DNA of 64,000 nt, from positions 114,754 through 178,753 of the forward strand of contig JAUMZQ010000003.1 of NCBI GenBank assembly GCA_030528055.1, written 5' to 3'. Below, one piece after another: positions 1-8,094 of this stretch (the first letter of the stretch is position 1; each line of letters opens with the position of its first letter). The notes beneath the pieces are model-generated. The model saw only the letters and a list, made by a program, of their open reading frames with translations, made no database searches and was not told the origin of the DNA. The translations under genes and the position numbers were made by a program. The DNA comes from Streptococcus sp. (GTDB lineage Bacteria; Bacillota; Bacilli; Lactobacillales; Streptococcaceae).

Positions 1-107
1 GTGACATGATTCATAGGATTTTCTTGATTCGTGATGATCATTCCTGAACCATCTGCCTGCATGGAAATAGTTCCACCAGTATGTAAAACTAAGATTTTCT
101 TTGTCAT
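1..107 (-). CDS. ansA: L-asparaginase, N-terminal fragment cut by the window edge
   Basis: The first 35 codons of a minus-strand gene start at an ATG whose first base is 107 and run off the left edge. The translation begins MTKKILVLHTGGTIS and continues with QADGSGMI. TGGTI followed by Ser, close to the N terminus, is the first active-site signature of type I/II asparaginases; its Thr is the nucleophile. The family hydrolyses L-asparagine to aspartate and ammonia. No signal peptide is visible, so a cytoplasmic type I enzyme is likely. It is divergent from the HAD-fusion gene. Only the N terminus can be judged. Confidence 0.85.
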   Translation of the reverse strand, partial: MTKKILVLHTGGTISMQADGSGMIITNQENPMNHV

Positions 108-132
108 AAGTGAGTATCTCCGCATTTTATGT

Positions 133-138
133 TATAAT
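133..138 (+). promoter_or_regulatory. Candidate -10 box for the HAD-fusion gene
   Basis: A perfect TATAAT lies 33 nt before the chosen ATG at 172, in the divergent gap with the asparaginase gene. No convincing -35 at 16-18 nt spacing was found. Confidence 0.45.
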
Positions 139-171
139 TTATTGTACCACAAAAAGAAAGAAACGAAGAAA

Positions 172-1566
172 ATGGAAGTAAAAGCTGTCTTTTTTGATAT
201 AGATGGAACATTAGTCAATGATAATAGGACTGTTTTAAACTCAACTGAAAAAGCGATAAAAAGTCTAAAAGAACAAGGGATTTTAGTTGGTCTAGCAACT
301 GGACGTGGTCCGTTTTTTGTTCAGTCGTTCATGGAAAAATTAGACTTAGATTTTGCGGTTACCTATAATGGTCAGTTTATCTTTTCTAAAGAGAAGATAA
401 TTTCTGCAACTCCGATTGATAAGCAAAGTCTTCGCCGTCTGATTACCTATGCTAGAAAGCATAGAAAAGAAATTGCGTTGGCAACTCAAGAAGGAATTAT
501 CGGATCAAAGATTATGTCTTTTGGATTGACTCCGTTTTCTCAATGGAGCAGTCAATTTATTCCTAAAAAAATGAGACGGAGTGTTAGCTATGGATTTAAT
601 AGATTTATTAGTAAAATGTTACCACAGAATGAAAAGGAACTCGTAGAATCTATTCAAAATCCTGTTTATCAAGTGTTAATTCTAGCTAATCCTGAAGAAA
701 GTAGCCGTATTGAAAAAGAGTTTCCTGATTTAAAATTTACTCGAAGCAGTCCTTATGCAGTGGATATTATCAATAAGGGAATGTCTAAACTAGAGGGGAT
801 CCGTAGAGTCGGTGAAGAATATGGTTTTGACATTCATCAAGTCATGGCTTTTGGGGATTCAGATAACGATTTAGAAATGCTTTCAGGAGTAGGCTTATCT
901 ATTGCCATGGGAAATGGCACCAGTTCTGTTAAAGAAGTTGCAAAACATACTACGACGAGCAATAGTCAAGATGGTATCCATAAAGCATTGGAACATTTTG
1001 GGATCCTAGAAGGAAAGAAAATCTTTACTAGTAACGACCGTCATTTTAATAAAGTAAAAGAATTTCATAGCGTGATGGATGGGAAAACACAGGAAGAACC
1101 GATCGCTTGGACATCAGAAACTGCTTGTCATAGAGCTGATTTTAAGGTTGAAGAATTGGTGGAGTTTATTCGTTCATCTAGCACATCAGAAGAAGATTTT
1201 GATCGTTCTATAGAATCTCTACATCAAGCTTTAGAACACGCGGCACAAAAAGTTCGTTCAAAAAATGAAGCAGCAGTTTCTCTTGTAGGACAAGTAGATG
1301 CTTTAATGGATTTGCTGTATTTCACTTATGGTAGTTTTGTTTTGATGGGAGTAGATCCAGAGAAGATTTTTGAAATTGTTCATCAAGCAAATATGGGAAA
1401 AATATTCCCTGATGGGAAGGCACATTTCGATGCTACCAGTCATAAAATTTTAAAACCAGATAATTGGGAAAAAGACTATGCACCAGAACCAGCCATCAAA
1501 AAAGAACTAGAACGACAAATTCAGGCTTATCAACGTTCTATCCAGAAAAAACAAGATTCAGAATGA
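172..1566 (+). CDS. Cof-type HAD phosphatase fused to a MazG/PRA-PH-like domain
   Basis: Predicted cytoplasmic protein of 464 aa. Residues about 1-285 are a Cof-type HAD hydrolase: motif I FFDIDGTLV near the N terminus supplies the nucleophile and acid Asp, and FGDSDNDLEML is the metal-binding motif IV. Such enzymes dephosphorylate sugar phosphates or nucleotides such as FMN. From about residue 290 a helical domain resembles the all-alpha NTP pyrophosphatase/PRA-PH fold, with acidic clusters VEELVEF and VDALMDLLYF. Cof proteins are usually about 270 aa, so this is a two-domain fusion. The ATG at 172 is chosen because the reading frame upstream overlaps the asparaginase gene and its promoter region. 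The substrate of either domain cannot be read from the sequence. Confidence 0.8.
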   Translation: MEVKAVFFDIDGTLVNDNRTVLNSTEKAIKSLKEQGILVGLATGRGPFFVQSFMEKLDLDFAVTYNGQFIFSKEKIISATPIDKQSLRRLITYARKHRKEIALATQEGIIGSKIMSFGLTPFSQWSSQFIPKKMRRSVSYGFNRFISKMLPQNEKELVESIQNPVYQVLILANPEESSRIEKEFPDLKFTRSSPYAVDIINKGMSKLEGIRRVGEEYGFDIHQVMAFGDSDNDLEMLSGVGLSIAMGNGTSSVKEVAKHTTTSNSQDGIHKALEHFGILEGKKIFTSNDRHFNKVKEFHSVMDGKTQEEPIAWTSETACHRADFKVEELVEFIRSSSTSEEDFDRSIESLHQALEHAAQKVRSKNEAAVSLVGQVDALMDLLYFTYGSFVLMGVDPEKIFEIVHQANMGKIFPDGKAHFDATSHKILKPDNWEKDYAPEPAIKKELERQIQAYQRSIQKKQDSE

Positions 1567-1603
1567 AAATGATTGTTTTTCTAAAAGTAAAATATTGAAA
1601 TAG

Positions 1604-1634
1604 AAAATGCACAGAACTAAATTCTGTGCATTTT
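1604..1634. terminator. Bidirectional terminator between convergent genes
   Basis: A perfect 13-bp stem (1604-1616 with 1622-1634) and a 5-nt loop, A-rich on the left and T-rich on the right. It can end the HAD-fusion transcript on plus and the usp transcript on minus. Confidence 0.9.
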
Positions 1635-1673
1635 TCAGTTTCAGATAATGAAATCAGTAAATAAGGGTACGCA

Positions 1674-2126
1674 TTATAAAGTTTTTTCCTTATCTCTAAC
1701 GACCAACAAATCCACTTTGGCATGGCGAAGGATATACTCTGATGATGAACCCACAAGTAGTCGTTCAAAGGCGTTTAAACCAGTGGCACCAACCATGATT
1801 AAGTCTACCTTGTGTTCATCAGGAATCTTTGTTGCTAATAGTGTTTTAGGGTTTCCCATTTCAATAACAGTGGTTACATGCTTTATGCCGATTTGATGAG
1901 CTCGTTCCTTGTAATCACTTGTTAGTCTTTGAGCGTCTTCCTCTAGTTCATCATAGACGTCAGCATCAAAGGTTGAGATACTTTGAAGTGCTCTGGTATC
2001 CACTACGTGAGCAATTGTCAAGCGAGAACCATTTCGGAGTGCAATGTTGATACTTTTTTCGAAAGCAAGTTCAGATTCACGAGAACCGTCAACTGCCACC
2101 ATAATGTTTTCATATTTTTGAGTCAT
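1674..2126 (-). CDS. Universal stress protein, UspA family
   Basis: Encodes 150 aa, the usual length for a single-domain UspA protein. MTQKYENIMVAVDGSRESE is the conserved N-terminal strand with the nucleotide-contacting Asp. The C-terminal part has IMVGATGLNAFERLLVGSSSEYIL, split here as GATGLNAFERLLVGS plus SEYIL, which matches the ATP-binding G-2x-G-9x-G(S/T) pattern. ATP-binding Usp proteins are small cytoplasmic stress-associated dimers. The start at 2126 is preferred to in-frame upstream codons because a GGAGG lies 8 nt before it. Monocistronic; convergent with the HAD-fusion gene. Its precise role is unknown. Confidence 0.88.
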   Translation of the reverse strand: MTQKYENIMVAVDGSRESELAFEKSINIALRNGSRLTIAHVVDTRALQSISTFDADVYDELEEDAQRLTSDYKERAHQIGIKHVTTVIEMGNPKTLLATKIPDEHKVDLIMVGATGLNAFERLLVGSSSEYILRHAKVDLLVVRDKEKTL

Positions 2127-2240
2127 AAAGCTGCCCTCCATCCTTATTGGTACCTTTATTGTAAAACTTTTCACTAAAAAAGTAAAGACATAATAATATA
2201 GAAATTTGACCATAGAATTTTTAAAAAATGAGGTGCATGT

Positions 2241-2269
2241 TTGTCAATCACCTTGTCTGGTGGTATAAT
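2241..2269 (+). promoter_or_regulatory. Promoter of alaT
   Basis: TTGTCA at 2241-2246, a 17-nt spacer and TATAAT at 2264-2269; it ends 33 nt before the aminotransferase ATG. Confidence 0.85.
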
Positions 2270-2302
2270 AATACCATTCTGATGAATTGAGGAAAAGAGT
2301 GA

Positions 2303-3517
2303 ATGAAAGAATTTAATAAATCCAGTAAATTAGAACATGTTGCTTATGATATTCGTGGTCCCGTATTAGATGAGGCAATGCGAATGAGAGCAAATGGAGA
2401 AAAAGTCTTGCGACTGAACACAGGAAATCCTGCTGAATTTGGATTTACAGCTCCGGATGAAGTAATTCATGACTTGATTATGAATGCGCGAAATAGTGAA
2501 GGCTACTCAGATTCTAAGGGTGTTTTTTCCGCTCGAAAAGCCATTATGCAGTATTGCCAATTGAAAAATTTCCCAAATGTTGATATTGATGATATTTATC
2601 TAGGAAATGGTGTCAGTGAATTAATTGTAATGGCTATGCAAGGATTGGTAGATGATGGCGATGAAGTCCTAGTTCCCATGCCTGATTATCCTCTTTGGAC
2701 AGCAGCTGTTAGCCTAGCAGGTGGAAATGCTGTTCATTATATTTGTGATGAAGAAGCAGAGTGGTATCCTGATATTGATGATATCAAATCAAAAATTACT
2801 TCAAACACCAAAGCGATTGTATTAATCAATCCGAATAATCCGACTGGTGCTCTTTATTCCAAAGAATTACTAGAAGAAATTGTTGAAATTGCTCGTCAAA
2901 ATGACTTGATTATTTTTGCGGATGAAATTTACGATCGGATGGTAATGGATGGACATGTGCATATTCCTGTCGCAAGTTTAGCACCAGATGTTTTTTGTGT
3001 TAGTATGAATGGACTCTCTAAATCTCATCGTATTGCTGGATTCCGAGTAGGTTGGATGGTATTGTCAGGTCCTAAAGGGCATGTCAAAGGCTATATTGAA
3101 GGATTAAATATGCTGTCTAATATGCGACTTTGCTCAAATGTTTTGGCACAGCAAGTTGTTCAAACTTCGCTAGGAGGTCATCAGTCCGTCGATGAGTTGT
3201 TGCTCCCTGGTGGTCGCATTTATGAACAACGCAATTTTATCTACAAAGCTATACAAGATATTCCGGGCTTGACTGCTGTCAAACCAAAAGCAGGTCTCTA
3301 TATTTTTCCTAAGATTGATCGAGAAATGTATCGAATTGAAGATGATGAACAATTTGTTTTGAATTTCTTGAAGCAGGAAAAAGTATTATTAGTTCATGGA
3401 CGTGGATTTAATTGGAAAGATCCAGATCATTTTAGAATTGTTTACCTTCCACGAGTAGATGAGTTGGCAGAAATTCAAGAAAAAATGACCCGTTTCTTAC
3501 ACCAATATCGTCGATAA
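2303..3517 (+). CDS. alaT: Class I/II PLP-dependent aminotransferase, AlaT-like
   Basis: 404 aa cytoplasmic aminotransferase of the AlaT/aspartate-aminotransferase fold. The substrate-recognition region reads LRLNTGNPAEFGF; NPNNPTGALYS and FADEIYDRMV hold the cofactor-contacting Asn and Asp; SKSHRIAGFRVGW carries the PLP-binding Lys240. It is most like enzymes assigned as alanine (pyruvate/glutamate) transaminases, linking pyruvate and branched-chain/glutamate nitrogen pools. In many streptococci this gene sits directly before codY; here a surface-protein gene separates them. A strong promoter precedes it and a terminator follows, so it is probably monocistronic. The exact amino-acid preference is inferred from family resemblance. 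Confidence 0.85.
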   Translation: MKEFNKSSKLEHVAYDIRGPVLDEAMRMRANGEKVLRLNTGNPAEFGFTAPDEVIHDLIMNARNSEGYSDSKGVFSARKAIMQYCQLKNFPNVDIDDIYLGNGVSELIVMAMQGLVDDGDEVLVPMPDYPLWTAAVSLAGGNAVHYICDEEAEWYPDIDDIKSKITSNTKAIVLINPNNPTGALYSKELLEEIVEIARQNDLIIFADEIYDRMVMDGHVHIPVASLAPDVFCVSMNGLSKSHRIAGFRVGWMVLSGPKGHVKGYIEGLNMLSNMRLCSNVLAQQVVQTSLGGHQSVDELLLPGGRIYEQRNFIYKAIQDIPGLTAVKPKAGLYIFPKIDREMYRIEDDEQFVLNFLKQEKVLLVHGRGFNWKDPDHFRIVYLPRVDELAEIQEKMTRFLHQYRR

Positions 3518-3529
3518 GAAAAAGAAATC

Positions 3530-3562
3530 TAGACAGTTGTATTTGCGACAACTGTCTATTTT
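3530..3562 (+). terminator. Terminator of alaT
   Basis: An 11-bp perfect stem (3530-3540 with 3548-3558), 7-nt loop, followed by a short T-rich tail. Confidence 0.85.
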
Positions 3563-3829
3563 CGTATAGTTTTAAAGTATAATTTTATTGTCTTAGAATT
3601 GTAAGAAAATTGCAACCAAATGAAAAATTTCCTAAGTTGCAATAGGATTCAAGCCATTAATGTTGATTTTTCAAAGGCTTTTAAAAAAATAAATTTGACA
3701 TTTTGGTGACAAAGGAATCTTTTTAGATAAAAACTAGGAAAAAGTAGCTTTTCTATCATTGGCAAACATGATAGAATGGATTTGTCATTAATTTCATAAT
3801 AATGATAAAAAAATTAGGAGAAACTTATT
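3559..3829. other. AT-rich leader region of the surface-protein gene with dyads
   Basis: No gene is seen. It contains two inverted repeats: 8-bp arms at 3609-3616 and 3636-3643 (ATTGCAAC), and 9-bp arms at 3751-3759 and 3768-3776 (TTCTATCAT). The second overlaps an extended -10 candidate TGATAGAAT at 3769-3777, so it could be an operator. A TTGACA at 3695 has no suitable -10 at 17 nt. A ribosome-binding site (AGGAG) precedes the ATG at 3830. Confidence 0.5.
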
Positions 3830-6406
3830 ATGTCTAAAAAAATGTTTAGTACATTTTCGGCGAGTGCAATAGCCTTGTCGTTGCTTTTGGCAGAAGGAGT
3901 TCATGCAGATCAAATTATAGGAGAAATTGCTCCTGTGAAAGATACTGAAAGTCAAGAAGTTGACAATCAAGCATCTGCACCGGTTTCTAAAGAAGCAGTG
4001 GATTTAGCTAGGGAGAATCTTGAACAGTCCAATAGTGAATTGGCAAAAATTCAAGAAGCTACAGCCACAGCAAAACAAGCAACGGAAACGGCAAAAACTC
4101 AGCTAGATGAAGCAAGTAGTAAAGAAGCGCAAGCTAAAGAATTGGCTCAACAAGCCAGTCCAGAAGCTATTAGTCAAGCTAAAGAAGATGTAGCTAGTAA
4201 AGAAGCTGCAGTTCAAGAGGCTAAAACCAATGTAGAAAATGCAAATCAAGTAGTTGATACTGCACAAGCAAAAGCTGATGCACAAAGTAAGCAGACAGCT
4301 ACAGCAAAAGAAAATGTTGAAAAGCAAGAAGCTGTTGTCTCACAAGCTCAAGCAGAAGTAAATGATGCTCAAGCCAGTGTAGATAACAAAGGAGCTGAAC
4401 AAGCTGCAACAAATTTGACTCAAGCCAAAGCAAAGGTTGAGGCAGATAAGACAGCTGTTCAAGAAGCTCAAGAAAAATTAGATCAAGCAAACAGTAAAAA
4501 TTATCAAGAAGCCGTTGATAAAGCAACTGAAAAAACAAATCAAGCAGAAACGACGCTTGCGACTGCTAAAACAGATTTAGAGACTAAAACTAGCAATGCA
4601 GATCAAAAACAAGCAGAATTAAGTCAAGCAGCAGCGGCTTTAGAACAAGCCAAAGCAAATCAAAATGCAAACACAGCAACTGATAACAGTTCAAACAACC
4701 AAAATCGTATTCAAATGACGCAAGAGTACATTGATGCCTTAAAACAATTGGCTAGCGCATCAGGAGCTCAAGTGAGTCAAATAGAAGCAAAACTAAAAGA
4801 AATCAACAGTGCGGTACGTTCTCAAAATACCTATGTAGCTAATCCGAATGATAGTCAAACATTGGTGGATACAAATAATATTCCAGTTAACGTTCGTACA
4901 GAATTGACTCAGTTTGCCTCAGAATTGATTAATCAAATTCGTCAGCAAATGGGAACAGGTGAAACAGTTGTTACCCCATCTGCACTTGATTTTGCTGATA
5001 AAGTTGCAGGAGAATACAACAAGGATAATTGGTCTTGGGATCAAGTTCAACGTTACCATCATGATGCACAAGGAATCAATCGCGTAGCTACTGAATATGG
5101 TTTGCCAACAACTAGTGAAGAACAAGCAAAACAAGGGCTTCAGTATTATGAAAATGCGCTTATCTGGAAAGAAAAAAGAGACCAGCTAAGTGTTGCCAAT
5201 TTGAAAAAGAGAGTCTACGAGTCTATCATTGAATTTATGTTTAATGGCACTGAGTGGGATCATGCTAAATCCATTTCTGGTTTAAATACAGGAAACCAAA
5301 AGAATTATCTTGGGGTAGATTTTTCAACAGAGAGCGATATAACGGTTGCTCACTTTACAATGGTTTCTGAAAATCAATTACAACAATCAACTAAGAATAA
5401 TTTTGATACAACAACAGTAGCTAAAAGCTCTGAAGTAGCTAAACAAGATCCACAAGTTCTTGCTCAAGCCCAAGAAGCTTATGATACAGCTTCAGCTGCC
5501 AACGCTCAAGCTCAAGCAGAAAAAACAGCTGCTCAAACAGCTTACGATCAAGCAGCTGCTAATTTAGAAGTTGCAAAAGCAGAATTGAACCAAGCACTTG
5601 CAGGTACTATGGAAGTAGCCCAAGCTCAAACTGCTTTAAATAATGCAAATACTCAGTTGCAGACAGATATGGCTGCTTTAGCCCAAGCTCAAGCAGTTGT
5701 TGATGCTTTAAATAGTGATTCAGCTACTAAACAAGAGCGATTAACTAAGGCACAAGAAGCCCTCAAACAAGCTCAAGCAACTTTGACGGCTGCACAAGAA
5801 ACAGCTAAGAATGAAGAGGCTGCTCAAGCTCAAGCAAACTCTGAATTAACAAAAGCTCAAGAAAATCGTACAGCTTTACAAACTGTTCTTACTTCTGTCC
5901 AAGCCGCTTTGACAGCTGCACAAGAAAAATTATCTAGTCTTGAAAATGCAGAACAAAATCTTGCCCAAGCTCAAGCAACTTTGGCTCAAGCCCAAACAAG
6001 CTACAAGACTGCTCAAGAAAATCAAACAGCTTTAGAAGAGAAAGCAGCAGAATTGTTTATCGCTCAAGCGATTGCTCAAGGAATCTTTGATAGACTATCA
6101 GCTCGTTATCAAGCACAAATGAGTCAAGCTAGTTCAGATGATTATCAAGCTATTTTAGATCAAACTGAAGTTCTTTTGAGTGCTCGCACACCTCAAGGAG
6201 TAACAAGTGTAAGCCCACAACCAACTTCATTGAGTGGACAACAAACAGATCCTCAAAATAGAGGGCAACAAATTGCTGAGAAGAAAATGACTCTTCCAGA
6301 AACAGGAACAAAATCTTCTGGTTTAGGTATCCTTGGTGGAGCTTTCCTATTTTTATCAGCTTCTAGTCTTTATCTTCGTAAGAAGAAATCAGAATTAGAA
6401 AAATAA
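3830..6406 (+). CDS. LPXTG-anchored coiled-coil surface protein with SEC10/PrgA-like domain
   Basis: 858 aa wall-anchored protein. A signal peptide ends near Ala26 (VHA/DQ). Residues about 45-285 and 525-790 are Ala/Gln/Glu-rich coiled coil with heptad character. Between them, about 290-525, is a globular domain resembling the SEC10/PgrA surface-exclusion family (WSWDQVQRYHHDAQGINRVA, TESDITVAHFTMVSENQL), related to the CAP-like head of enterococcal PrgA. The C terminus has LPETG at 822, a hydrophobic segment and a basic tail: a sortase A signal. In enterococcal plasmids PrgA blocks unwanted conjugation; here no conjugation genes are nearby, so surface exclusion, adhesion or aggregation are all possible. 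Own promoter region and terminator. Confidence 0.82.
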   Translation: MSKKMFSTFSASAIALSLLLAEGVHADQIIGEIAPVKDTESQEVDNQASAPVSKEAVDLARENLEQSNSELAKIQEATATAKQATETAKTQLDEASSKEAQAKELAQQASPEAISQAKEDVASKEAAVQEAKTNVENANQVVDTAQAKADAQSKQTATAKENVEKQEAVVSQAQAEVNDAQASVDNKGAEQAATNLTQAKAKVEADKTAVQEAQEKLDQANSKNYQEAVDKATEKTNQAETTLATAKTDLETKTSNADQKQAELSQAAAALEQAKANQNANTATDNSSNNQNRIQMTQEYIDALKQLASASGAQVSQIEAKLKEINSAVRSQNTYVANPNDSQTLVDTNNIPVNVRTELTQFASELINQIRQQMGTGETVVTPSALDFADKVAGEYNKDNWSWDQVQRYHHDAQGINRVATEYGLPTTSEEQAKQGLQYYENALIWKEKRDQLSVANLKKRVYESIIEFMFNGTEWDHAKSISGLNTGNQKNYLGVDFSTESDITVAHFTMVSENQLQQSTKNNFDTTTVAKSSEVAKQDPQVLAQAQEAYDTASAANAQAQAEKTAAQTAYDQAAANLEVAKAELNQALAGTMEVAQAQTALNNANTQLQTDMAALAQAQAVVDALNSDSATKQERLTKAQEALKQAQATLTAAQETAKNEEAAQAQANSELTKAQENRTALQTVLTSVQAALTAAQEKLSSLENAEQNLAQAQATLAQAQTSYKTAQENQTALEEKAAELFIAQAIAQGIFDRLSARYQAQMSQASSDDYQAILDQTEVLLSARTPQGVTSVSPQPTSLSGQQTDPQNRGQQIAEKKMTLPETGTKSSGLGILGGAFLFLSASSLYLRKKKSELEK

Positions 6407-6453
6407 TAGTAAACACTTCAAACTTTTTTATTGATGCGTTTAACAAATAAAGG

Positions 6454-6484
6454 TCGTTAGAAATTATTTTCTAGCGATTTTTAT
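6454..6484 (+). terminator. Terminator of the LPXTG surface-protein gene
   Basis: A 10-bp stem with one G-U pair (6454-6463 with 6468-6477) followed by a T-run. Confidence 0.8.
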
Positions 6485-6663
6485 CTTGATTTAGATAAAA
6501 AGAAAAATAGAAAATATGGAAAACAGCATACAAATTTGCAGAAGAATTGAGTTTATTTTAGATGATTGAGTTTCTGTATTTTCTAAAAAACTAAGAAGAA
6601 TCAAACTAAAACTCTTTTAAATAGCTATTTACTAGAATTGTAAATAATTGTTTTTCAATAAAC
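6485..6663. other. AT-rich gap upstream of the codY promoter
   Basis: About 180 bp after the surface-protein terminator with no gene and no clear hairpin. I see nothing assignable before the CodY boxes begin at 6664. Confidence 0.5.
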
Positions 6664-6697
6664 AATTTTCAGATAATTATTGAAAGTTCAGAAAATT
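6664..6697 (+). promoter_or_regulatory. Two CodY boxes at the codY promoter (autoregulation)
   Basis: Against the established consensus AATTTTCWGAAAATT, 6664-6678 matches 14/15 and 6683-6697 matches 13/15. They are 19 bp apart start to start; the second overlaps the -35 element. This position fits direct repression of codY by its own product when branched-chain amino acids (and GTP in some genera) are high. Confidence 0.82.
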
Positions 6698-6708
6698 TGT
6701 GATATAAT
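6680..6708 (+). promoter_or_regulatory. codY promoter
   Basis: TTGAAA at 6680-6685, 17-nt spacer, TATAAT at 6703-6708 preceded by TGA (extended -10). It lies 26 nt before the codY ATG. Confidence 0.85.
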
Positions 6709-6734
6709 GAAAGCACTAACTACGAGGTAAAGTT

Positions 6735-7523
6735 ATGGCAAACTTATTAGAAAAAACAAGAAAAATTACATCTATCTTGAAGCGTTCAGAGGAACAATTG
6801 CAAGAGGAATTGCCTTACAACGCGATCACACGCCAATTGGCTGATATTATTCATTGCAATGCGTGCATCATGAATAGTAAAGGACATCTTTTGGGCTATT
6901 TTATGCGTTATAAAACGAACAATGATCGTGTAGAAGCATTTTTCCAAACAAAAATTTTCCCCGAAGAATATGTTCAAGAAGCAAATCTAGTTTATGATAC
7001 AGAATCTAATTTACCAGTAAATCATGGTTTATCTATCTTTCCAGTAGAAACACAGGGAGATTTTCCTGAAGGATTAACAACTGTAGCTCCGATACATGTT
7101 TCAGGAATTCGCTTGGGTTCGTTAGTCATTTGGAGAAATGATAAAGAATTTGATGATGATGATTTAATTTTAGTTGAAATTGCTAGCACTGTTGTTGGAA
7201 TTCAGCTGCTTAATTTTCAACGTGAAGAAGATGAGAAAAATATCCGTCGTAGAACTGCGGTAACGATGGCTGTAAATACTTTATCTTATTCAGAATTACG
7301 AGCGGTATCAGCTATTTTGAAAGAATTAAATGGCAATGAAGGACAACTGACGGCTTCAGTAATTGCAGATCGTATTGGGATTACTCGTTCAGTAATTGTG
7401 AATGCTCTGCGTAAATTAGAGAGTGCAGGAATTATTGAAAGTCGTTCCTTGGGAATGAAAGGAACGTATCTCAAAATTTTAATTCCTGATATATTTGAAG
7501 AAATTAAGAAAAGAGACTATTGA
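6735..7523 (+). CDS. codY: Global transcriptional regulator CodY
   Basis: 262 aa, the standard CodY length. An N-terminal GAF-type domain (about 1-155) binds isoleucine/valine; the C-terminal winged helix-turn-helix ([22 protein letters not shown], in two parts [14 protein letters not shown] and [11 protein letters not shown]) recognises DNA. It represses amino-acid biosynthesis, peptide uptake and other nutrient-adaptation genes in rich conditions. The upstream region has two near-consensus CodY boxes. Probable targets in this window are ilvB and oppB, which carry 14/15 boxes. pncA follows, overlapping by one base (TGATG), so the two are translationally linked. Confidence 0.97.
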   Translation: MANLLEKTRKITSILKRSEEQLQEELPYNAITRQLADIIHCNACIMNSKGHLLGYFMRYKTNNDRVEAFFQTKIFPEEYVQEANLVYDTESNLPVNHGLSIFPVETQGDFPEGLTTVAPIHVSGIRLGSLVIWRNDKEFDDDDLILVEIASTVVGIQLLNFQREEDEKNIRRRTAVTMAVNTLSYSELRAVSAILKELNGNEGQLTASVIADRIGITRSVIVNALRKLESAGIIESRSLGMKGTYLKILIPDIFEEIKKRDY

Positions 7524-8092
7524 TGAAAAAAGCATTGATTTCTATTGATTATACTTTTGATTTCGTCGCAGATGAAGGAAAATTAACGGCTGGAGCTCCA
7601 GCTCAAGCTATTTCTCAAGCTATCGCTCATGCTACCGAAGTTGCTTTTGAACGAGGAGATTACATTTTCTTTGCTATTGATGCACATGATGAAAATGATG
7701 ATTTTCATCCAGAAAACAAAGTATTTCCGCCACATAATATTAAAGGAACAAGTGGTCGTAATCTTTATGGACCATTAGCTGATTTCTATGAAAAACATCA
7801 GGACGATTCTCGTGTTTTTTGGTTGGACAAACGTCATTATTCAGCATTTTCTGGAACAGATTTAGACATTCGTTTGAGAGAACGTAAAGTAGATACGATT
7901 ATTTTAACAGGGGTTTTGACAGACATTTGTGTTCTTCACACAGCTATTGATGCTTATAATTTAGGCTATCAAATTGAAGTTGTGGAATCGGCAGTAGCCT
8001 CTTTATCAGAAGAAAATCATCAATTTGCTTTGAATCACTTGCAAAATGTTTTGGTTTCGACTATAATAGATAGCAATTTAAAAAATAAATGA
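7523..8092 (+). CDS. pncA: Nicotinamidase / isochorismatase-family hydrolase
   Basis: 189 aa cysteine hydrolase. IDYTFDF holds the catalytic Asp, DKRHYSAFSGTDLD the catalytic Lys region, and GVLTDICVLHTAIDA the nucleophilic Cys. Family members of this layout next to codY are nicotinamidases converting nicotinamide to nicotinate for NAD salvage. The ATG at 7523 overlaps the last base of the codY stop. A TTG just upstream is in frame but poorer. The end of this gene carries a promoter for the following T-box leader. Confidence 0.85.
   Translation: MKKALISIDYTFDFVADEGKLTAGAPAQAISQAIAHATEVAFERGDYIFFAIDAHDENDDFHPENKVFPPHNIKGTSGRNLYGPLADFYEKHQDDSRVFWLDKRHYSAFSGTDLDIRLRERKVDTIILTGVLTDICVLHTAIDAYNLGYQIEVVESAVASLSEENHQFALNHLQNVLVSTIIDSNLKNK
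8039..8067 (+). promoter_or_regulatory. Promoter of the T-box/aspS transcript, inside the end of pncA
   Basis: TTGCAA at 8039-8044, 17-nt spacer and TATAAT at 8062-8067. Transcription would start near 8074, just upstream of Stem I of the leader. Confidence 0.7.
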
Positions 8093-8094
8093 AA

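Noticed and set aside
31-171. N-terminal extension of the HAD-fusion gene
   Set aside because: The extra 47 codons overlap the divergent asparaginase gene and a TATAAT; the HAD motif begins properly from the ATG at 172.
2216-2230. 12/15 CodY-like match upstream of alaT
   Set aside because: Three mismatches, including core positions, in AT-rich DNA; not strong enough to claim.
4103-4538. Two minus-strand open frames rich in Leu/Cys/Phe inside the surface-protein gene
   Set aside because: They are antisense shadows of Ala/Gln-rich coiled-coil codons, with no ribosome-binding site or promoter.
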